DNA from: RI-231 sp041394905
Lineage (GTDB): Bacteria; Acidobacteriota; Terriglobia; Bryobacterales; UBA6623
Direction of reading: 5' to 3'
DNA: 64,000 nucleotides
NCBI GenBank assembly: GCA_041394905.1
Contig: JAWKHJ010000007.1
Location: 62,001 to 126,000 of the forward strand
Positions 1 to 8,645 of the stretch are shown piece by piece; the stretch's first letter is position 1; the number at the start of each line of letters is the position of its first letter. The notes below the pieces were generated by a model that searched no databases, was not told the DNA's origin, and saw only the letters and a list, made by a program, of their open reading frames with translations. A program made the position numbers and the translations under genes.

Positions 1-977
1 TGTGCATGGTTGGGTGGCGGCGGTCCTCCCAAAGGCGGCGAAGACTCCAAGCCGTGCTCAGCACGAACTTGTCGAATGCGCTCCCGCAGAGCGTCGGCGT
101 ATTCGCCACGCAGATAGGCGTTGCCGCCGTATTCGACACGGTAGGCCGCCACAAGCTCCGGAAACTCCTCCTCGAGAAACGGAAAGAACTGCTGTTGCGC
201 ACTGGTTTTCAGAAACAAGATTCCCCCTCCAAAGTAAGTCGCCCCGGCTTGGCGGGCGGCGGCCGCGAGCGCACTCAGGCTGGCCCGCGAGCCGGTGATC
301 CCCGGCATGACCGGATTTGCAAATACGCCGACGGCGAGGCCGGCGTCAGCCAAACGGCGAACCGCCGCTAAACGCAGATCCGGGCGCGGCGCGCGGGGTT
401 CTAGCCGACGCGCGAGTTCGGGATCGACGGTAGTGACAGTAACGTTGATGCTCAAGCGGTTGCACGAAGCCACGCGCCGCAGTAGCTCAATGTCCCGTAC
501 GATCAGGTCGGACTTCGTCGTAATCGAGAGGTCGCGGCCGCCGACCTCGGCAAAGACCTCGAGAATGGCCTTGGTGCGCTCGAAGCGGCGCTCGGCGGGT
601 TGATATGGGTCGGTTCCAGTCCCGAGTGCAATCGCCCCAGAGCGCTTGCGCGCCAAGTCGCGCCGCAACAGCTTCGCCACGTCCGCCTTGGCGTAGATCT
701 GCCGCTCGAAGAGCACGCCGTCATCCAACCCCATGAACTCGTGGGTGTAGCGCGCGTAGCAGTACTTGCAACCAATCTCGCAACCGCGATAAGGATTGAG
801 GGTCCAGCGGAACGGCATGTTCGGGTTGGAACAGCGGTTGAGCAGACTGCGGCTCTCGATCTCGAAATACTCGACCTGCGCCTTGGTCCGCAGCGAACGC
901 GACTCGGCGGCGAAGCGCGCGATGCCGACAAGGGCCGGCGGCGCAGGCGGGGCGGTCTCATCGAGCGGAAAGAGCAC
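1..977 (-). CDS. Radical SAM protein, SPL (spore photoproduct lyase)-like family, 3' end cut off by the window
   Basis: Reading the minus strand from a GTG at 977 gives one open frame to the window edge (about 325 residues). It contains the radical SAM cluster-binding motif C-E-I-G-C-K-Y-C preceded by N-P-Y-R-G, which is typical of the SplB-like/Rv2578c group. Further on are T-T-K-S-D-L-I-V-R-D and F-A-N-P-V-M-P-G-I, both characteristic of this group. The protein should bind a 4Fe-4S cluster and S-adenosylmethionine in the cytoplasm; the substrate of these non-sporulating homologues is unknown. GTG is chosen because an in-frame TAG lies nine codons upstream and a purine-rich AAAAGGCGAA precedes it. 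It is divergent from the secreted protein at 1083. Confidence 0.85.
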   Translation of the reverse strand, partial: MLFPLDETAPPAPPALVGIARFAAESRSLRTKAQVEYFEIESRSLLNRCSNPNMPFRWTLNPYRGCEIGCKYCYARYTHEFMGLDDGVLFERQIYAKADVAKLLRRDLARKRSGAIALGTGTDPYQPAERRFERTKAILEVFAEVGGRDLSITTKSDLIVRDIELLRRVASCNRLSINVTVTTVDPELARRLEPRAPRPDLRLAAVRRLADAGLAVGVFANPVMPGITGSRASLSALAAAARQAGATYFGGGILFLKTSAQQQFFPFLEEEFPELVAAYRVEYGGNAYLRGEYADALRERIRQVRAEHGLESSPPLGGPPPPNHA

Positions 978-1059
978 GTGCGTATGTTCGCCTTTTATTC
1001 GCTATCTTGTCAAGGCCGCCCTTAAACCAAGGATGCGTAGACGGATCGCACTCGTCATA

Positions 1060-1065
1060 TATAAT
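1060..1065 (+). promoter_or_regulatory. -10 box TATAAT
   Basis: Perfect TATAAT with a 4-of-6 match to TTGACA (TAGACG, 1038-1043) 16 bp upstream. The box ends 17 nt before the ATG at 1083, so the predicted leader is only about 10-14 nt. Confidence 0.5.
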
Positions 1066-1082
1066 TCGTGCTACCGGTCCTC

Positions 1083-2318
1083 ATGATGCAATGGCTTTCG
1101 CTCTCAAGGCTTGCAGTGCTCGCGGCGCTTTTTGGCGCAACGGGACCGCTTCCGGCGCAGAGCTTGATCCACACGAGCATGGGCGGCGGCGAGCCCTACC
1201 TGAGCCACAGCGATGCTGCGGTGCTGGGCGCTGAAGCCAAACGCAATGACCTGCCCTGCCAAGTCGAGCCGCTCGACCCGAACCTGCAATACGACCTGAC
1301 TTTCCAAGCCGGCTACGTCGCCCGCGTGCCGCTGGCCGCGCTAGCCGGCAAGGGCAACGAGTTGCGCGTGCTCTTCCGCATTCAATCGCTCGAGCCCGAG
1401 GTTGGCGAGCCCGTCTACTTCCGCGAGCACTACAGCGTCCCGGCGATCGAGCCGGACGCCCAAGGCGAGGCCACTTTGCCGGGGAAGTATCGCCTCGGGC
1501 CCGGGCGCTACAAAGTGTCGTGGCTGATGCGCGACCGCGCGGAAAAAGTTTGCGCCAGCTCGTGGGAGGTCCGCGCGGAGACGCTCGAAGGCTTCGAGAA
1601 GTTGGCGGCTAGCCCCGACGCCGCCAAGATCTCGGAATGGAGCGAGGAAATCTTCGACGAAGATCCGCCGATCCGCAGAGCGAGCGGCAAGCTGCTGCAC
1701 ATCAAGATGATGGTGAGCTTCTCGCCGGTGGATCTTTCCAAGGTGAAGCTCAGCGAATACGACATGCGCGCAGTCGTTTCGATGTTGCGCGTGTTGGCTC
1801 GCGAACCACAGATTGGCGAGTTGAGCATCGTGGCCTACAACGCCCACGAGGAGCGGGTCGTCTACCAGACCAAGCGCGAGACGCGGATCGATTTCAAGGA
1901 ACTCGGCGAGGCGGTGCAAGACAGCCTGAGCGGCATGGTCAACATCGACCAGCTACAGGACAAGCAGAGCGGTGAGAAATTTCTCAAGACATTGTTCGAG
2001 CAGCATTTGACGCAGCAGGGCGTGGCCGAGAGCGACGACCCGGAGCCTCCGGACGCGATCGTGTTTCTGGGGCCCAAGGTAGTCTTCGAGCGACCGGCGT
2101 CAGGCTCGCTATTGGCAGAGTCAGCCCGCCTGCAACTGCCGTTGTTCTACTTCATGTACAACCGGAACCCGCGCTCCTACCCCTGGAAGGACGCCGTGAG
2201 CGCTGGGTTGCGCAACTTCGACATGAAGGAGTTCGACATTACCTCGGCGAAGGACTTTGGCCGCGCGGTCGAGGAATGGGTGCAGATGCTCGCCAAGTTG
2301 CGCGAGCAGGGCAGCTAG
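1083..2318 (+). CDS. Secreted protein of unknown function with a VWA-like C-terminal half
   Basis: This 411-residue protein starts with a Sec-type signal peptide (hydrophobic stretch about residues 7-20, then P-L-P-A-Q). A beta-rich segment without a recognised domain follows (about 40-180). The C-terminal half (about 200-400) has alternating hydrophobic strands and helices reminiscent of the von Willebrand A-like fold seen in secreted acidobacterial proteins, but I see no clear D-x-S-x-S metal site. I do not recognise a function. The start is ATG 1083 or 1086; an upstream in-frame GTG at 1068 falls within the expected transcription start zone and is unlikely. It is convergent with the phosphodiesterase gene, 15 bp away. 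Confidence 0.65.
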   Translation: MMQWLSLSRLAVLAALFGATGPLPAQSLIHTSMGGGEPYLSHSDAAVLGAEAKRNDLPCQVEPLDPNLQYDLTFQAGYVARVPLAALAGKGNELRVLFRIQSLEPEVGEPVYFREHYSVPAIEPDAQGEATLPGKYRLGPGRYKVSWLMRDRAEKVCASSWEVRAETLEGFEKLAASPDAAKISEWSEEIFDEDPPIRRASGKLLHIKMMVSFSPVDLSKVKLSEYDMRAVVSMLRVLAREPQIGELSIVAYNAHEERVVYQTKRETRIDFKELGEAVQDSLSGMVNIDQLQDKQSGEKFLKTLFEQHLTQQGVAESDDPEPPDAIVFLGPKVVFERPASGSLLAESARLQLPLFYFMYNRNPRSYPWKDAVSAGLRNFDMKEFDITSAKDFGRAVEEWVQMLAKLREQGS

Positions 2319-2333
2319 GAGAGAGCGCTGATC

Positions 2334-3890
2334 CTAAGCCGCCGCTTTCGCCGCAATCAGCGAGCGGCCTTCCATCGAATCCGGAGCCGTTACGCCGAGC
2401 AGTTCGAGCACGGTCGGAGCGATGTCTTTGCCGTTCGGCTCACTCGAAGCCAGATCCACATCGAGGCCGGGCCCATGCATGGCGAGAAAACCGAGGGCGG
2501 CGTGCCCGCCCGTCCGAAGATCGTGATGCTCTCCGGCGACCGTGCCGTAGCCGGGCGAATGCACCTCGGAGATGAACGCTTCGTCGCTCCAGAATGCGGT
2601 CAGGTCGGGTAAAAGGTCGATCAGCGGCCCCTTGTAGGTGTCATGCAGCCGCGTGACCTTGCGGATCGCGGGACGTCCGGTGGCCGGATTGACCAGCTCG
2701 CGCAGACGCACGCTCAAGAAGTCCAGCAGCTTGTCATACTCCTCGCCGGGTTTGACGATGCCATGCGGATCGCGCCCGACCAGGTTCACGCGGAACGCAG
2801 GGTTGAGATCGTTGTTGGGAACGTAGTTCACCCGCGCCTGCGGGTCGAGCTTCTTCGAGCCCATCACACGGCACACGATCGCGTCCTCGATCTTCTTCGG
2901 GATCACGCTCTTGACGGCATATTGGAACTGGATCGGCACCGCTTCCTTGAGCGTCTCGACCAAGCCGCGGTGAATCTCGTAGCGCCGCTCGGCTGCGGGG
3001 TTGGGGGCGTTGTCGCGCGGCCCGTCCAGGCCCCAGATGTGCAGAAGAGTCGGTAGTAGGTCACGGCCGTGGTACTGCGCGGCCATGCCGTGCCCGGAAA
3101 ACACGATCACGTTGGTCGACTTGTCGACCAGACCGAGCAACGCGCCAATCTCTTCGTCGACAGCGGCGTAGACGTCCTCCATCGAGGCGGCGATGCGGTG
3201 GCGATCCTCGGGGTCAAACGCCGGGTGTTGTGGATCCTGCAGATGCCAGAATTGGTGGCCGGAGCAGTGTGTCTCGGAAAAGCCGGCGAAAAATAGGTCC
3301 CACGGCTCGCGCACGACCAGGTCGCGCAACACCTGCCCGCGATTCTTCACGCCGCGGATCAACAGGTCGCGCAGTTTCTTGTATTCGCCAGGCGAGCGCC
3401 CGTGGTTGTCGCAGCTGTGGAGAGGATAGTCGCCATAGAGCCGCCGCATCTCCGCGAATAGCCCGATCGGGACCGAGGACGGCTCGCAGCGCGTGGCGTG
3501 GGCGCCCCAGTTCGCGATCTGGATGCCGTTGACCTTGCCCAGAATGGCGGTCTTTGGCGCGTCGACGACAGCGCAGCGGCGTCCGGCCTCGGAGGCGACG
3601 GTCCAAAACTGCTTGCCGTGGTGGGTGTCATCGAGCAGCTCGAGGCTCTCCGAGCCTGGGCGCGGCTGGATGTAAAAGTACTTGCCGAACTGCGCCGAAT
3701 TCTGGCTCGAGTAGAGCGACGGCCAGACCTCGTCGGGAAACTCCTCGGCCGGAGAGCGCAACCGCGACCAGCGCCCCTCCTGCATCAAGCGGGCGAGCGC
3801 GGGCAGGCGGCCTGCCTTGGCCCACTTTTCGACGCAGCTAGGCTCAGCCGCGTCTAACCCAATCAGCAGCACTTTCGGACTGGCGGACAT
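2334..3890 (-). CDS. Alkaline phosphatase-superfamily protein (type I phosphodiesterase/nucleotide pyrophosphatase-like)
   Basis: 518 residues. The N-terminal V-L-L-I-G-L-D-A motif (about 7-14) supplies the first metal-binding Asp of the superfamily, and W-P-S-L-Y (about 56-60) probably holds the nucleophile. S-E-T-H-C-S-G-H (about 206-212) and F-S-G-H-G-M (264-269) follow. The last motif is normally S-D-H-G-M; the usual metal-binding Asp is Gly here, so activity may be altered or the base miscalled. Relatives hydrolyse phosphodiesters or transfer phospho-groups to glycans. It lies 8 bp downstream of the GT2 gene on the same strand, so the two are probably co-transcribed and may act on one glycoconjugate. 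The start is the ATG at 3890; the frame runs open further upstream but only as the shadow of the GT2 gene. Confidence 0.8.
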   Translation of the reverse strand: MSASPKVLLIGLDAAEPSCVEKWAKAGRLPALARLMQEGRWSRLRSPAEEFPDEVWPSLYSSQNSAQFGKYFYIQPRPGSESLELLDDTHHGKQFWTVASEAGRRCAVVDAPKTAILGKVNGIQIANWGAHATRCEPSSVPIGLFAEMRRLYGDYPLHSCDNHGRSPGEYKKLRDLLIRGVKNRGQVLRDLVVREPWDLFFAGFSETHCSGHQFWHLQDPQHPAFDPEDRHRIAASMEDVYAAVDEEIGALLGLVDKSTNVIVFSGHGMAAQYHGRDLLPTLLHIWGLDGPRDNAPNPAAERRYEIHRGLVETLKEAVPIQFQYAVKSVIPKKIEDAIVCRVMGSKKLDPQARVNYVPNNDLNPAFRVNLVGRDPHGIVKPGEEYDKLLDFLSVRLRELVNPATGRPAIRKVTRLHDTYKGPLIDLLPDLTAFWSDEAFISEVHSPGYGTVAGEHHDLRTGGHAALGFLAMHGPGLDVDLASSEPNGKDIAPTVLELLGVTAPDSMEGRSLIAAKAAA

Positions 3891-3898
3891 TCTGCAGG

Positions 3899-4963
3899 CT
3901 AGGACCTCTCGAGCACGACCGGGGACGCGTCGATTGCGCGTTGCGTCCGCTCGGCGTAGCGGTATTCCGGGACTGCCGCCCGTTGGCGCGGGTACGGCTT
4001 CGCGAGATGTCCCGCGACGAACCCGACACCGCAAATCGAGTAGTGCAGCGCCAGCGCGGCGATCGACCCGACGGTGAACAGGATACCGCGCCGGGTGTGG
4101 ATGAAGCTGAGCAGCGCGCGGCTGTGCCAAGCCATGCCGGCGAGCGCCACGAGCGCGGCCGGCGCAGCAGCAGGCCACAAGGGCGAGGCCAATAGCGCGA
4201 GCCCAAACACGCCTGTCCAGACGGTGGCCAGTACGCCGTTGCGCCCGGTGTTGAGCTTGCCCATCTCGCCACGGCCGGCCCGGATCAAGCGCGTCCAGGG
4301 GATGGCGCGGGCACGCAGATCCGAGCGAATCAACCCAAGGAGCGAGTAGGTCTTCAGGTGCTCCACCTGCATCGCCTTGACGAGCTCGACCTGATAGCCG
4401 GCCTGGGTGAGCGCCCAGCCGAACTCGATGTCCTCGCAGGCATGCAGGCTGACGTCGAAGCCTTCGATCGCCTCGAAGGCCGGGCGCGTGATCGCGCCGC
4501 AGCCGCTCCAGAAGCTCGTCTGGATCGTTTGGCCGCGCTGGTGCGTGTGGTGGTGCTGGTAGTTCTTGAACTGCGCCAGGAAGCCCCCGGCGGTGGTCTC
4601 CGAGGTGTAGGAACCGAAGATCACGTCGGCGCCTTGGAGAAACGCCTCCAGGCCGAGCGCGAAGGTGTCGCGCTGGACCACGCAATCGGCGTCGACGAAG
4701 AAGAAGATGTCGCCGTGCGCGGCGCGGGCGCCGACGTTGCGCGCATAGGCCGCTCCCTGGCGGCGCTCGTTGCGGACGACGCGCACGCCGGCTGCGGCGG
4801 CGACATCGTCGGTGCCGTCAGAGGAGGCGTCGGAAACTAGAATCGTTTCGAAAGGCAGCAGCGAAGAGGCTGCAATCGCGCGCAAACACGCTGGAAGAGT
4901 CGACTCAGCGTTGCGGGCGGGGATGATGACCGAAATGCGGGGGCCCTGCGACTCTGTGGCCAT
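3899..4963 (-). CDS. Family 2 glycosyltransferase, membrane-associated
   Basis: 354 residues from the ATG at 4963. The N-terminal GT-A domain shows S-V-I-I-P-A-R-N (about 11-18), V-S-D-A-S-S-D-G-T (about 43-51) and the metal-binding V-D-A-D (about 87-90). E-D-I-E-F-G further on corresponds to the acceptor-side acidic motif. Two or three hydrophobic segments near residues 245-310 anchor it in the inner membrane. It should transfer a sugar from a nucleotide sugar to a lipid or protein acceptor. A longer form starting 16 codons upstream (5011) is possible but would run into the promoter region of the divergent GT39 gene. It precedes the phosphodiesterase gene by 8 bp in one transcription unit. 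Confidence 0.85.
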   Translation of the reverse strand: MATESQGPRISVIIPARNAESTLPACLRAIAASSLLPFETILVSDASSDGTDDVAAAAGVRVVRNERRQGAAYARNVGARAAHGDIFFFVDADCVVQRDTFALGLEAFLQGADVIFGSYTSETTAGGFLAQFKNYQHHHTHQRGQTIQTSFWSGCGAITRPAFEAIEGFDVSLHACEDIEFGWALTQAGYQVELVKAMQVEHLKTYSLLGLIRSDLRARAIPWTRLIRAGRGEMGKLNTGRNGVLATVWTGVFGLALLASPLWPAAAPAALVALAGMAWHSRALLSFIHTRRGILFTVGSIAALALHYSICGVGFVAGHLAKPYPRQRAAVPEYRYAERTQRAIDASPVVLERS

Positions 4964-5075
4964 GGAGCGATTCGCTGGGCCGCAGGCCCTGCCAATGGAG
5001 TAGTGTAACACCTTCAGAACATTTCACTTTGGGCTCGTTGAGGAGCGTCAACGCGATAATGAATCTTTGGCCGCC

Positions 5076-6764
5076 ATGTCGACCGTAGCTCGAGCAACGA
5101 AGCCGCGCAAGGAACGCAAAAAGGCTGCGCAGGCGCCGGGAGGGCGCTCCTGGATCAGCGCCCTGGGCGAGCTTCTGCTGCCCGAATCTCCGCGCGCCCG
5201 CGGAATCCTCGCCGCCATCCTTCTGTTAGCCTTCGTGCTGCGCTACACGCGTCTGATGGGCATGTTCCCCATCCTGGTGGATGAGTCGATCTACCTGCGC
5301 TGGGCGCAGATCATACAACAGCAGGGGCAGTGGTTCATCTCGCTGCTCGACGGCAAACCGCCGCTGTCGTACTGGTTGCTGGCGCTTCCGCGGTTCGTCT
5401 CCGCGGGCGACCCGCTTTGGCAGGCTCGCTTGCTCTCGGTGATCGCGGGTGGGTTTTCGACGTTAGGGATCTTCGCGGTTGCGCGCCGCATCGCGCCGGC
5501 GGGGCAGGGAGACTCGGCCGGGCTAGCGGCGGCGGCGCTCTACGCCGTGTTTCCATGGGCGATTCTCTACGACCGGCTAGCCTACACCGAAGCCTACGTC
5601 AACCTTTTCGGGCTGGCAATCGCGCTCGCCTCGATCGTCTGCTTCGAGCAGTCGGGCAAGAGCTGGGCGCGCGAGCTCGGCCCAGGTCTAGCTCTGGGTT
5701 TAGGGCTGTTCACCAAGCAGACCGCGCTGCTATTCGCGGCCATTCCGGCTGCGGCGGCGTTCTACTACGGACGTCGGCACGAGCGGAACTGGATCGCCCG
5801 GCTGGCGGCAATCTACGCCATCGCAGGCGTATTCTTGATCGCGAACTTCGTGCTGACGCCGGCCGCGCCCATGCTTGCGACGCATGACGCCGTGTTGCAC
5901 CACACCGGCTTCTTCGCCAACCCGGCTGAGCTGATGGCCGATCCGTTCGTCGCCGCGCGATCGAACTTCCCCAAGCTCGCAAGCTACATCGGGTCGTACA
6001 TGACTTGGCCCCTGGCGGCGGCGGCTCTCGCCGGGGCGGTTTGGCTGGGGTTGCAGGGCTCGTTCGCGCCGTGGCTGCTAGTGGCGGGCTCGCTGTTGCC
6101 AGCCATCGCCGAGGGCTTCCTGCTCGAGCTGATGTTCCCCACGCGCTACCCCTTCCCGCTGTTCTGGCCTTGGCTGGTAGCGGCTGCCGTGGCGGCGACA
6201 GCCTTTTGCCGCCAACGGTTGCCAGCCAAACCTTGGGCCCCGGCGGCGGCGGTCGCTGTGTTGGCCCTGGCGCCGCTCTACCGTGACGTGCAGATGATCG
6301 CTTCACCGGAGACCGCGCTGCATGCCGCCGACATCGAAGGTTTTCTCGGCGACCATCCGCACGTCGGCTACGGTATCGCCGAGGCCATCGCTTTTCTCGA
6401 CAACGAAGCCAAGACCCACGGGCCATTCCTGCTGCTGAGCGACCCCATTTGGGGGCCGCCGGCCGACGCGCTCTTCCCTTACCTCAACGGCCGCGACGGC
6501 ATCCAGGTCTATGAAGCCTGGTGGACGCAGCTCGCACCCAACTACGCGATTCTGCCGGCGGGAAAGGCCGAAGTGTTGTATTCGCATTACGACCGCGAGA
6601 AGGCCGGCGAGCTCGATTTCTCGCGCATCCCTCGCGTGTTCTACGTGACCGATACGCACTACTACCCGCGAGAAGCCGTGCAAGTGCGCCAACCCGGAGC
6701 TCGGCTGGTGGCAAGCTTCCCGAAGAAGAACGGGCACTCGATCGACGTCTACCAGCTCAAGTAG
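5076..6764 (+). CDS. GT39-family membrane glycosyltransferase (ArnT/PMT-like)
   Basis: 562 residues with about eleven to twelve hydrophobic helices. After a basic N-terminus and the first transmembrane segment (about 47-65) comes L-V-D-E-S-I-Y-L-R-W, the acidic first-loop motif of the PMT_2 family that uses polyprenyl-phosphate sugars. K-P-P-L-S-Y-W follows in the same loop, as in ArnT-type enzymes. The C-terminal about 130 residues are soluble and periplasmic. It should move a sugar from a lipid-linked donor onto a periplasmic acceptor such as lipid A or another envelope glycan. A GATAAT box (5055-5060) lies 15 nt before the ATG. It is divergent from the GT2/phosphodiesterase pair, which may act in the same envelope pathway (inference). 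Confidence 0.85.
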   Translation: MSTVARATKPRKERKKAAQAPGGRSWISALGELLLPESPRARGILAAILLLAFVLRYTRLMGMFPILVDESIYLRWAQIIQQQGQWFISLLDGKPPLSYWLLALPRFVSAGDPLWQARLLSVIAGGFSTLGIFAVARRIAPAGQGDSAGLAAAALYAVFPWAILYDRLAYTEAYVNLFGLAIALASIVCFEQSGKSWARELGPGLALGLGLFTKQTALLFAAIPAAAAFYYGRRHERNWIARLAAIYAIAGVFLIANFVLTPAAPMLATHDAVLHHTGFFANPAELMADPFVAARSNFPKLASYIGSYMTWPLAAAALAGAVWLGLQGSFAPWLLVAGSLLPAIAEGFLLELMFPTRYPFPLFWPWLVAAAVAATAFCRQRLPAKPWAPAAAVAVLALAPLYRDVQMIASPETALHAADIEGFLGDHPHVGYGIAEAIAFLDNEAKTHGPFLLLSDPIWGPPADALFPYLNGRDGIQVYEAWWTQLAPNYAILPAGKAEVLYSHYDREKAGELDFSRIPRVFYVTDTHYYPREAVQVRQPGARLVASFPKKNGHSIDVYQLK

Positions 6765-6772
6765 CCCGCCGT

Positions 6773-6803
6773 GGGGAGTATCCTGAGGGTCGGAAAACTC
6801 CCC
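6773..6803 (+). promoter_or_regulatory. 7-bp inverted repeat abutting the phoD start codon
   Basis: GGGGAGT (6773-6779) and ACTCCCC (6797-6803) are perfect inverted repeats separated by 17 nt. The right arm ends directly before the ATG at 6804. In RNA this hairpin would cover the ribosome-binding region; in DNA it could be an operator. Confidence 0.4.
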
Positions 6804-8333
6804 ATGACCCGACGTGAGATGCTGGCCGCGTTCGCGGCTCTCCCAGGCCTAGCCCAAATGCCTTCGGCGGCGCAGACGCGACGTCCCAAGCTCGCCGACT
6901 ACCCGTTCCAGTTGGGCGTCGCTTCCGGCGATCCGGATCCCCACGGCTTCGCGCTTTGGACGCGCCTGGCCCCGAAGCCGCTCGAGGGCGGCGGCATGCC
7001 TGCCGAGGACGTCCAGGTCGATTGGCAGGTGGCCGAAGACGAGGGCTTCTCGAAGGTGGTCGCCTCGGGCTCGGAGACGGCGCGGCCCGCGCTGGCGCAT
7101 TCCATCCACGTAGAGGTCGCGGGCCTGCGTCCGGACCGCTGGTACTTCTACCGCTTCCGCACGGGCTCCGAGGTCTCGCCGACAGCGCGCGCTCGGACGA
7201 CGCCGACCATCGATGCGACCCCGGACAAGCTGCGCTTCGCCTTCGCCTCGTGCCAACACTACGAGTCGGGCTACTTCACCGCACTTCGCCACATGGCGGA
7301 TGAAAACCTCGACCTGGTGGCGCACCTGGGCGACTACATCTACGAGGGCAAGGGGCAGGACGGGCGCACGCGCAAGCATGCGGGCGACGAGATCATGACG
7401 CTCGAGGACTACCGCCAGCGCCACGCGCAGTACAAGACCGACCTCGACCTGCAAGCCGCCCACCACGCTTGCCCTTGGCTGGTGACCTGGGACGACCACG
7501 AGGTCGACAACAATTACTCTGACGCGATCTCGGAAGAGGCCGGCGTCTCGGTTGACGACTTCCTCACGCGCCGCGCCCACGCCTACCAGGCGTACTTCGA
7601 GCACATGCCGCTGCGCTTTGCCGCAAAGCCAGTGGGCCACGAGATGCAGCTCTACCGCGGCGTCCCTTACGGCCGGCTGGCGGACTTCGCCGTGCTCGAC
7701 ACGCGCCAGTACCGCACCGACCAACCCTGTGGCGACCGTACCTCGGTCGCGTGCGACGGCGTCTTCGACCCCAAGGCGACTCTGCTCGGCGACACGCAGG
7801 AGCAGTGGCTGATGCAGCGGCTGCGCCGCTCGCCCGCCATCTGGAACGTGCTCGCGCAGCAGATCATGTTCGGCCGCGCCGACCGCGACACCGGCCCGGA
7901 CGTGACCTGGAGCATGGACCAGTGGTCGGGCTACGACGTCGCCCGTAAGCGGCTGCTGAAGTTCCTCGAGGACGAGCGCATCCGCAACCCTGTCGTGCTC
8001 ACCGGCGACATTCACTCCAACTGGGTCAACGACCTCAAGGTCGACTTCGACGACGACAAGGCGCCCGCCATGGCGACCGAGTTCGTCGGCACCTCGATCA
8101 CCTCCGGCGGGGACGGGGTGGAGATGGATGACAACATCCGGGGCATCCTCACCCAGAACCCTTTCGTTCGCTTCTACAACAGAGAGCGCGGCTACGTGAG
8201 CTGCACGGTGACGCCGTCCGAGTGGCGGGCGGATTACCAGGTGGTCGAGAAGGTAAGCGAGAAGGGCGCGCCGCGCATCACGCGGGCGTCGTTCCTGGTC
8301 GAGGATGGCAAGGCGGGCGCCCAGCGCACGTAG
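6804..8333 (+). CDS. phoD: PhoD-family alkaline phosphatase/phosphodiesterase, Tat-exported
   Basis: 509 residues. It begins with a Tat-like signal (T-R-R-E-M-L then A-A-F-A-A-L), as expected for PhoD, which folds with its metals before export. The N-terminal PhoD beta domain (about 35-130) has G-V-A-S-G-D-P and F-A-L-W-T-R. The metallophosphatase domain shows A-S-C-Q-H-Y, H-L-G-D-Y-I-Y-E-G, T-W-D-D-H-E-V-D-N-N-Y and L-T-G-D-I-H-S-N-W, covering the Fe/Ca-binding residues of the family. It should release phosphate from mono- and diesters in the periplasm. The ATG at 6804 places the twin arginines at the N-terminus; a GTG at 6771 would add 11 residues inside the hairpin region and is less likely. 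Confidence 0.93.
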   Translation: MTRREMLAAFAALPGLAQMPSAAQTRRPKLADYPFQLGVASGDPDPHGFALWTRLAPKPLEGGGMPAEDVQVDWQVAEDEGFSKVVASGSETARPALAHSIHVEVAGLRPDRWYFYRFRTGSEVSPTARARTTPTIDATPDKLRFAFASCQHYESGYFTALRHMADENLDLVAHLGDYIYEGKGQDGRTRKHAGDEIMTLEDYRQRHAQYKTDLDLQAAHHACPWLVTWDDHEVDNNYSDAISEEAGVSVDDFLTRRAHAYQAYFEHMPLRFAAKPVGHEMQLYRGVPYGRLADFAVLDTRQYRTDQPCGDRTSVACDGVFDPKATLLGDTQEQWLMQRLRRSPAIWNVLAQQIMFGRADRDTGPDVTWSMDQWSGYDVARKRLLKFLEDERIRNPVVLTGDIHSNWVNDLKVDFDDDKAPAMATEFVGTSITSGGDGVEMDDNIRGILTQNPFVRFYNRERGYVSCTVTPSEWRADYQVVEKVSEKGAPRITRASFLVEDGKAGAQRT

Positions 8334-8362
8334 CCGCCCGGTGTCGGAAGCATACGCGTGCG

Positions 8363-8368
8363 TACAAT
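8363..8368 (+). promoter_or_regulatory. -10 box TACAAT upstream of xseB
   Basis: TACAAT ends 11 nt before the xseB ATG at 8380. A start of transcription 6-7 nt downstream would leave a leader of about 4-5 nt. No Shine-Dalgarno sequence is visible. Confidence 0.45.
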
Positions 8369-8379
8369 GAAAGCTTCCG

Positions 8380-8643
8380 ATGGCGTCGAAGAAAGAGCAG
8401 GCCGCCGAGCCTGAGACTCCTCCTCCGTTCGAGCAGTCGCTCGATGAGCTCGAGACGATCGTCAAGGAGCTCGAATCGGGCGACATGCCCCTCGAACGAG
8501 CCCTCGAGTTGTTCGAAAAAGGTGTGGGCCTGAGCGAGTCTTGCCGCAAGCGGCTCGAAGACGCCGAGACCAAGGTCGAGATCTTGCTCAAGAAGGGGCG
8601 TACGCTCGAGGCTGAGCCGTTTGCGCTCGACGACGAGGAGTAG
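8380..8643 (+). CDS. xseB: Exodeoxyribonuclease VII small subunit
   Basis: 87 residues, the usual size for XseB. The core F-E-Q-S-L-D-E-L-E-T-I-V and L-E-S-G-D-M-P-L-E-R-A-L-E-L-F-E-K-G, followed by C-R-K-R-L-E-D-A-E, is the conserved helical hairpin that binds the large subunit XseA. The complex degrades single-stranded DNA into oligonucleotides in repair. An acidic tail ends the protein. The next gene, ispA, starts 2 bp after the stop, an arrangement (xseB-ispA) seen in many bacteria. xseA itself is not in the window. Confidence 0.93.
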   Translation: MASKKEQAAEPETPPPFEQSLDELETIVKELESGDMPLERALELFEKGVGLSESCRKRLEDAETKVEILLKKGRTLEAEPFALDDEE

Positions 8644-8645
8644 CC

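Noticed and set aside
2334..4685. Single 783-codon open frame joining the phosphodiesterase with upstream sequence
   Set aside because: The part beyond 3890 is an out-of-frame reading of the GT2 gene; the real start is the ATG at 3890.
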